From assembly GCA_004555055.1 (NCBI GenBank), contig SFJN01000110.1, forward strand, positions 1 through 8,985: a stretch of DNA of 8,985 nucleotides. Direction: 5' to 3'. The position numbers and the translations under genes are program-made. Within the stretch, counting starts at the first letter, position 1. Each line of letters opens with the position of its first letter. The notes below the pieces were generated by a model, which was not told the origin of the DNA, did not search any database, and saw nothing but the letters and a program-made list of their open reading frames with translations. Below are positions 5,778-8,985 of the stretch, piece after piece. This DNA comes from Bacteroidales bacterium. GTDB lineage: Bacteria > Bacteroidota > Bacteroidia > Bacteroidales > Bacteroidaceae.

Positions 5778-7526
5778 ATGACGATATATCAAATATTTAC
5801 ACGTCTGTACGGTAATGCTTGCTCCAACAATATCAAAGATGGTACTCTTGCACAGAATGGCTGTGCAAAGCTCAATGGGTTTTCGGAGGCTGTACTGCAT
5901 CGCATAAAGTCTGACGGCTACACGCATGTATGGTTCACGGGAGTGATAGAGCATGCCACTCAGACCGACTATTCGCAATATGGCATCGAGCGCAACCACC
6001 CTGCAATTGTAAAAGGCCGTGCCGGTAGCCCCTATGCCATAAAGGACTACTACGACATTGATCCCGACCTTGCCGTTGATGTGAAAAAGCGCATGTCGGA
6101 ATTTGAGCAGCTCTTGAAGCGTACGCACAAGGTGGGACTGAAGCTGATTGTCGACTTTGTGCCCAACCACGTGTGCCGTCAGTACCATTCGGACGCTGCC
6201 CCCAAGGGAGTGGAAGACTTGGGCGCAGGCGACGATACGGGCATGCATTTCTCTCCCGCCAACAATTTCTATTATTGCTGGGGAGAACCTCTGCATACCG
6301 ACTTTGCCCTCCGGCGCGATGCTGCGGAATACCCTTACATCGAACAGCCTGCGAAGGCCACCGGCAACGACCACTTCGACGCCTGGCCTTCGGCAAACGA
6401 CTGGTATGAAACGGTTAAGCTCAACTACGGAGTGGACTATTGCGATGCCGGTGGACGCAGTATGCACTTCGACCCTATACCCTCCACCTGGACGAAGATG
6501 CTCGACATCCTGCTCTTCTGGTGCGCGAAGGGTGTGGACGCCTTCCGTTGCGATATGGCGGAGATGGTGCCAGTGGAATTCTGGGAATGGGCCATAGGCC
6601 GCGTACGCCAGGCATATCCCTCCATCGTCTTCATTGCCGAGGTTTATAATCCTGCGCTTTACCGCGATTACATTTGCCGTGGAGGCTTTGACTATCTCTA
6701 CGATAAGGTGGGGCTCTACGATACTCTTCGTGCCGTGGTCCGTGGCGAAGCACCGGCATCGGCCATCACCGGGCAGTGGCAGTGTGTGGATGATATCCGC
6801 AAGCATATGCTCTACTTCCTGGAGAACCACGACGAACAACGCATCGCCTCACCATTCTTCTGCGGCGATGCCCGCAAGGCGATGCCCGCCTTTGTTGCCG
6901 AAGCCTTCATGAGCAACAATCCCCTGATGGTCTATGCAGGGCAGGAAATCGGAGAACGTGCCGATGACGCCGAAGGTTTCTCCGGTCGCGACGGACGTAC
7001 AACCATCTTCGACTATTGGTCGCCGCAGAAACTGCAGAAACTTTTTGCGCTCGGGGCCGACGGAAAAGTACGGAAAAACGCACAGACCGCATTTGCACAG
7101 ACTGCATATGCGGGTAACGGACTCGTCATGACAGCCGAAGAAAGGGAACTCTACGCCACTTATCGCAGGATTATCTCCCTGCGCGAAAGCGAAAGTGCAC
7201 TCGTCGCCGGACAATTCTACGACCTGATGTACGTCAATCATGACTATGCTCAAAAATTCGATTCCAAACGGCATTACGCCTTCTTGCGTCGCAGCGAGGA
7301 CCAGCTGCTGCTCGTAGTCTGCAACTTTAGCGACAAGGCTTCGGAAATGGGCGTGCGCATCCCTACACATGCCTTCGAATATCTCCGCATTCCCGAGGGA
7401 AGTTTCCGTGCTGCCGAACTGCTTTCCGGCGAAAAGTTCGCCCTGGCCATGCATCCCGACGGCTTTACGCAAGTGCAGGTTCCGGCTCATGGGGCAGTAT
7501 GTTACAGCATTCAGTGTCAGGATTAA
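5778..7526 (+). CDS. GH13 alpha-amylase family glycosidase, cytoplasmic
   Basis: This 582-residue protein is a glycoside hydrolase of family 13, retaining enzymes acting on alpha-glucosidic bonds in starch, glycogen or malto-oligosaccharides. The (beta/alpha)8 barrel begins at once (MTIYQIFTRLYG), with no signal peptide or lipobox, so it should act in the cytoplasm. All four conserved regions are visible: DFVPNH (126-131); GVDAFRCDMAE (252-262) with nucleophile D259; FIAEVY (285-290) with acid/base E288; and FLENHDEQR (347-355) with transition-state stabiliser D352. An insertion at about 133-215 between regions I and II corresponds to an enlarged domain B. A C-terminal beta domain covers about 485-582. 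The triad is intact, so hydrolase or transglycosylase activity is likely. Exact specificity (amylase, maltogenic enzyme, glucanotransferase) cannot be read from motifs. Its place between fabD and ispE suggests co-transcription with housekeeping genes. Confidence 0.92.
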   Translation: MTIYQIFTRLYGNACSNNIKDGTLAQNGCAKLNGFSEAVLHRIKSDGYTHVWFTGVIEHATQTDYSQYGIERNHPAIVKGRAGSPYAIKDYYDIDPDLAVDVKKRMSEFEQLLKRTHKVGLKLIVDFVPNHVCRQYHSDAAPKGVEDLGAGDDTGMHFSPANNFYYCWGEPLHTDFALRRDAAEYPYIEQPAKATGNDHFDAWPSANDWYETVKLNYGVDYCDAGGRSMHFDPIPSTWTKMLDILLFWCAKGVDAFRCDMAEMVPVEFWEWAIGRVRQAYPSIVFIAEVYNPALYRDYICRGGFDYLYDKVGLYDTLRAVVRGEAPASAITGQWQCVDDIRKHMLYFLENHDEQRIASPFFCGDARKAMPAFVAEAFMSNNPLMVYAGQEIGERADDAEGFSGRDGRTTIFDYWSPQKLQKLFALGADGKVRKNAQTAFAQTAYAGNGLVMTAEERELYATYRRIISLRESESALVAGQFYDLMYVNHDYAQKFDSKRHYAFLRRSEDQLLLVVCNFSDKASEMGVRIPTHAFEYLRIPEGSFRAAELLSGEKFALAMHPDGFTQVQVPAHGAVCYSIQCQD

Positions 7527-7533
7527 CCGGGCA

Positions 7534-7570
7534 TTCTTCCCTTCCCTCTTCTCCCTTCTCCCTTCTCCTC
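7534..7570 (+). repeat. 37-nt pure pyrimidine tract with tandem ttctccc heptamers
   Basis: Every base from 7534 to 7570 is C or T. Within it the heptamer ttctccc occurs in tandem at 7549-7555 and 7556-7562, followed by an imperfect third copy at 7563-7569 (ttctcct). It fills most of the 70-nt gap between the glycosidase stop and the ispE start. The transcript would have an unstructured pyrimidine stretch here. Function is unknown; repeat length could vary by slippage. Confidence 0.7.
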
Positions 7571-7596
7571 ATTATCATCATTTCTGCAAGAATAAT

Positions 7597-8436
7597 ATGG
7601 TTGTATTCCCCTGTTGCAAGATTAATCTTGGACTCAATGTGGTGGCACGCCGTTCGGACGGATATCACGACATAGAAACCCTGTTCTACCCTGTCCCGCT
7701 GAACGACAATTTGGAGGTGGTGACTGCCCCCCGCCTTACCACCTCCTACGTGCTCCACGAAACAGGCATTCCCCTTGAGGGGAGTGGACAGCACAATCTT
7801 GTCGTGCGCGTGCTGGAAACGCTGCGTGAGACCTACCCCCAGCAGATACCTCCGGTGGAGATATGGCTTCACAAGCGTATCCCTGCCGGTGCCGGCCTTG
7901 GCGGAGGTAGCAGTGATGCCGCCTTCATGATGCGCCTGCTCAACACACAGTATGATTTGGGGATGAACGACGAGGACATCGAATACCGTCTTGCCAGGTT
8001 AGGAGCTGACTGCGCATTCTTCAACCGTTGCAAACCGGCATTTGCCACAGGCATCGGCGACCGTCTGATGCCCGTCAACCTTTCGCTTGCAGGGTGGAAT
8101 CTCGTCTTGGTAAAGCCCGACGTCTATGTGTCCACGCGCGAGGCCTTCTCGATGATTGTCCCCCAGCGTGCCGACCATCCTTTACTCGAAGCGCTGCAAC
8201 GACCAGTTGAGACATGGCGCGAAACGGTGTCCAACGATTTTGAGAAAAGCGTCTTCCTCCACTACCCTAAAATAGCAGCCATAAAGGCCACACTCTATGA
8301 TATGGGAGCGGTGTATGCCTCGATGAGTGGCAGCGGTTCGTGCGTCTATGCGCTCTTCCACGACAGGCAACCGGAAGTGAAGGACATCTTCCCCGACTGC
8401 TTCGTGTACGAAACGCGCCTCCGCATCCTTCCATAA
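7597..8436 (+). CDS. ispE: 4-diphosphocytidyl-2-C-methyl-D-erythritol kinase (IspE)
   Basis: IspE is the ATP-dependent kinase of the non-mevalonate (MEP) pathway; it phosphorylates the 2-hydroxyl of CDP-methylerythritol on the route to IPP and DMAPP. The 279-residue product has the GHMP kinase signatures. The N-terminal CKINLGLNVVARRSDGYH (7-24) contains the substrate-binding lysine K8. The ATP-binding glycine loop PAGAGLGGGSSDAAF spans 96-110. LGADCAFF (135-142) provides the catalytic aspartate D138, and MSGSGSCVYALF (243-254) is the third GHMP motif. The frame is open to an ATG at 7369 inside the preceding gene, but the ATG at 7597 matches the normal family N-terminus (MVVFPCCKINLGLNV). The gene follows a 70-nt spacer containing the pyrimidine tract. 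Presence of ispE implies that the organism makes isoprenoids by the MEP pathway. Confidence 0.96.
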   Translation: MVVFPCCKINLGLNVVARRSDGYHDIETLFYPVPLNDNLEVVTAPRLTTSYVLHETGIPLEGSGQHNLVVRVLETLRETYPQQIPPVEIWLHKRIPAGAGLGGGSSDAAFMMRLLNTQYDLGMNDEDIEYRLARLGADCAFFNRCKPAFATGIGDRLMPVNLSLAGWNLVLVKPDVYVSTREAFSMIVPQRADHPLLEALQRPVETWRETVSNDFEKSVFLHYPKIAAIKATLYDMGAVYASMSGSGSCVYALFHDRQPEVKDIFPDCFVYETRLRILP

Positions 8437-8457
8437 CCTTTTGGTTTTCCAAGCTAA

Positions 8458-8475
8458 TTTATAGAGTTTATAGAG
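8458..8475 (+). repeat. Tandem 9-bp duplication upstream of the HD-domain gene
   Basis: The nonamer tttatagag is repeated head to tail at 8458-8466 and 8467-8475, about 22 nt before the ATG at 8498. It lies in the 61-nt AT-rich gap after ispE. It contains no TAnnTTTG box. It may be a small slippage duplication with no role. Confidence 0.55.
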
Positions 8476-8497
8476 CACCCTTTTATCATGCCATACT

Positions 8498-8985
8498 ATG
8501 ACATCCCTTGAAATCCAAGCAAATCGTCAGAAATTCCTCGATTATTGCAGGACATACATCCAACGCGATGGTCTGGAGAATCTTTTGGGATATCTCGAAA
8601 AAACAGACTTCTTTTCCGCCCCCTCTAGCACCAAATTCCATTTGAACACCCCGGGAGGTTTGTGCAAGCATTGTCTCAATGTGTTCGAAACAGCCCTACG
8701 GGTGAACAAGCATGTGCTGCTTCCTCAGCAGCACGATGGCAACTGTATATTCCCCGAGCCCCTTTCAGCAGAAAGCATCGCCATCGTTGCCCTGTTCCAC
8801 GATGTGTGCAAATGCAACATTTACAAGGAAACGGAGCGATGGCGGAAGAGCGACAAGGGGAAATGGGAAAGTTATGCAGGATATGAGGTGAAAGACGAAT
8901 TCCCGTTCGGGCACGGTGAGAAATCCTGTCATATGGTGAGCCATTATCTCCGCTTGAAGCGTGATGAACTCCTTGCCATTCGTTG
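8498..8985 (+). CDS. HD-domain hydrolase, N-terminal part (cut by window end)
   Basis: The first 162 codons of an open frame run off the right edge without a stop. The translation begins MTSLEIQANRQKFLDYC and carries the metal-ligand pattern of HD-superfamily phosphohydrolases. GGLCKHCLNV (53-62) supplies the first histidine, H58. ALFHDVCKCNIY (98-109) supplies the signature pair H101-D102, and FGHGEKSCHM (137-146) supplies a further histidine, H139. Proteins of this kind usually hydrolyse phosphate esters of nucleotides or related compounds with a divalent metal, but this subgroup is generally annotated only as 'hydrolase' or 'HD domain protein'. The ATG at 8498 was chosen as the first in-frame start after ispE; the nearby ATG at 8488 is out of frame and meets a stop after seven codons. 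It lies 61 nt after ispE on the same strand, so it may be the last gene of the fabD-ispE unit. Confidence 0.8.
   Translation, partial: MTSLEIQANRQKFLDYCRTYIQRDGLENLLGYLEKTDFFSAPSSTKFHLNTPGGLCKHCLNVFETALRVNKHVLLPQQHDGNCIFPEPLSAESIAIVALFHDVCKCNIYKETERWRKSDKGKWESYAGYEVKDEFPFGHGEKSCHMVSHYLRLKRDELLAIR

Noticed and set aside
5388..6839. Long minus-strand open frame (483 codons) antisense to fabD and the GH13 gene
   Set aside because: It opens at a TTG, crosses the boundary between two well-supported plus-strand genes, and its translation shows no recognisable domain. It is a codon-bias shadow.
7369..7596. 76-codon N-terminal extension of ispE
   Set aside because: It overlaps the 3' end of the GH13 gene out of frame and translates the pyrimidine tract; the IspE family N-terminus begins at the ATG at 7597.
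8488..8511. Seven-codon frame overlapping the start of the HD-domain gene
   Set aside because: It could be read as an upstream regulatory ORF, but nothing supports its translation and ATGs with short frames are common by chance.
1..8985. Searched for CRISPR arrays, tRNA or rRNA genes, transposases, phage genes and toxin-antitoxin or defence modules
   Set aside because: No regularly spaced repeats, cloverleaf-like sequences, or proteins of these families were recognised; apart from the 201-residue membrane protein, the genes all fall into known families.

Overview
The window looks like a chromosomal segment of a Bacteroidales bacterium, most likely Prevotella or a close relative. The clues are two promoter elements of the Bacteroidetes TAnnTTTG type, a secreted protease ending in a 'YDIQGRR...GLYIMDG' tail of the Por/type IX secretion kind, almost no Shine-Dalgarno sequences before the starts, and moderately GC-rich codon use. 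The genus is inferred from these features, not from a marker gene.

Layout. (1) 62-1120, plus strand: a YeiH-family (UPF0324) putative sulfate exporter. (2) 1137-1175: a strong hairpin between two convergent genes, probably a two-way terminator. (3) 1205-2194, minus strand: a Gfo/Idh/MocA-type NAD(P)-dependent oxidoreductase. (4) 2319-2352: a 34-bp imperfect palindrome carrying back-to-back promoter -7 boxes that fire in both directions. (5) 2379-2984 and 3002-4675, plus strand: a four-helix membrane protein of unknown function, then 17 nt later a secreted M6 (immune-inhibitor-A type) metalloprotease, probably one transcript. (6) 4676-4847: a spacer with short direct repeats and a hairpin. (7) 4848-8985, plus strand: fabD, a cytoplasmic GH13 alpha-amylase-family glycosidase, ispE, and the first 162 codons of an HD-domain hydrolase cut by the window edge.

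How the genes fit together. The last block mixes essential lipid and isoprenoid biosynthesis (malonyl-ACP supply by FabD, CDP-ME phosphorylation by IspE) with an alpha-glucan-acting enzyme lacking an export signal and a probable metal-dependent phosphohydrolase. The genes share a strand with gaps of 27, 70 and 61 nt, so co-transcription is plausible but unproven. The membrane protein and M6 protease form a second small unit. The other two genes have no evident functional tie to their neighbours.

No tRNA or rRNA gene, CRISPR array, transposase or phage gene was seen, and I found no convincing new multi-gene system. The items most worth a second look are the divergent promoter palindrome, the unknown membrane protein paired with the secreted protease, and the structured fabD leader. 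Three gene starts (1205-2194, 2379-2984, 7597-8436) were moved inward from the longest open frame.
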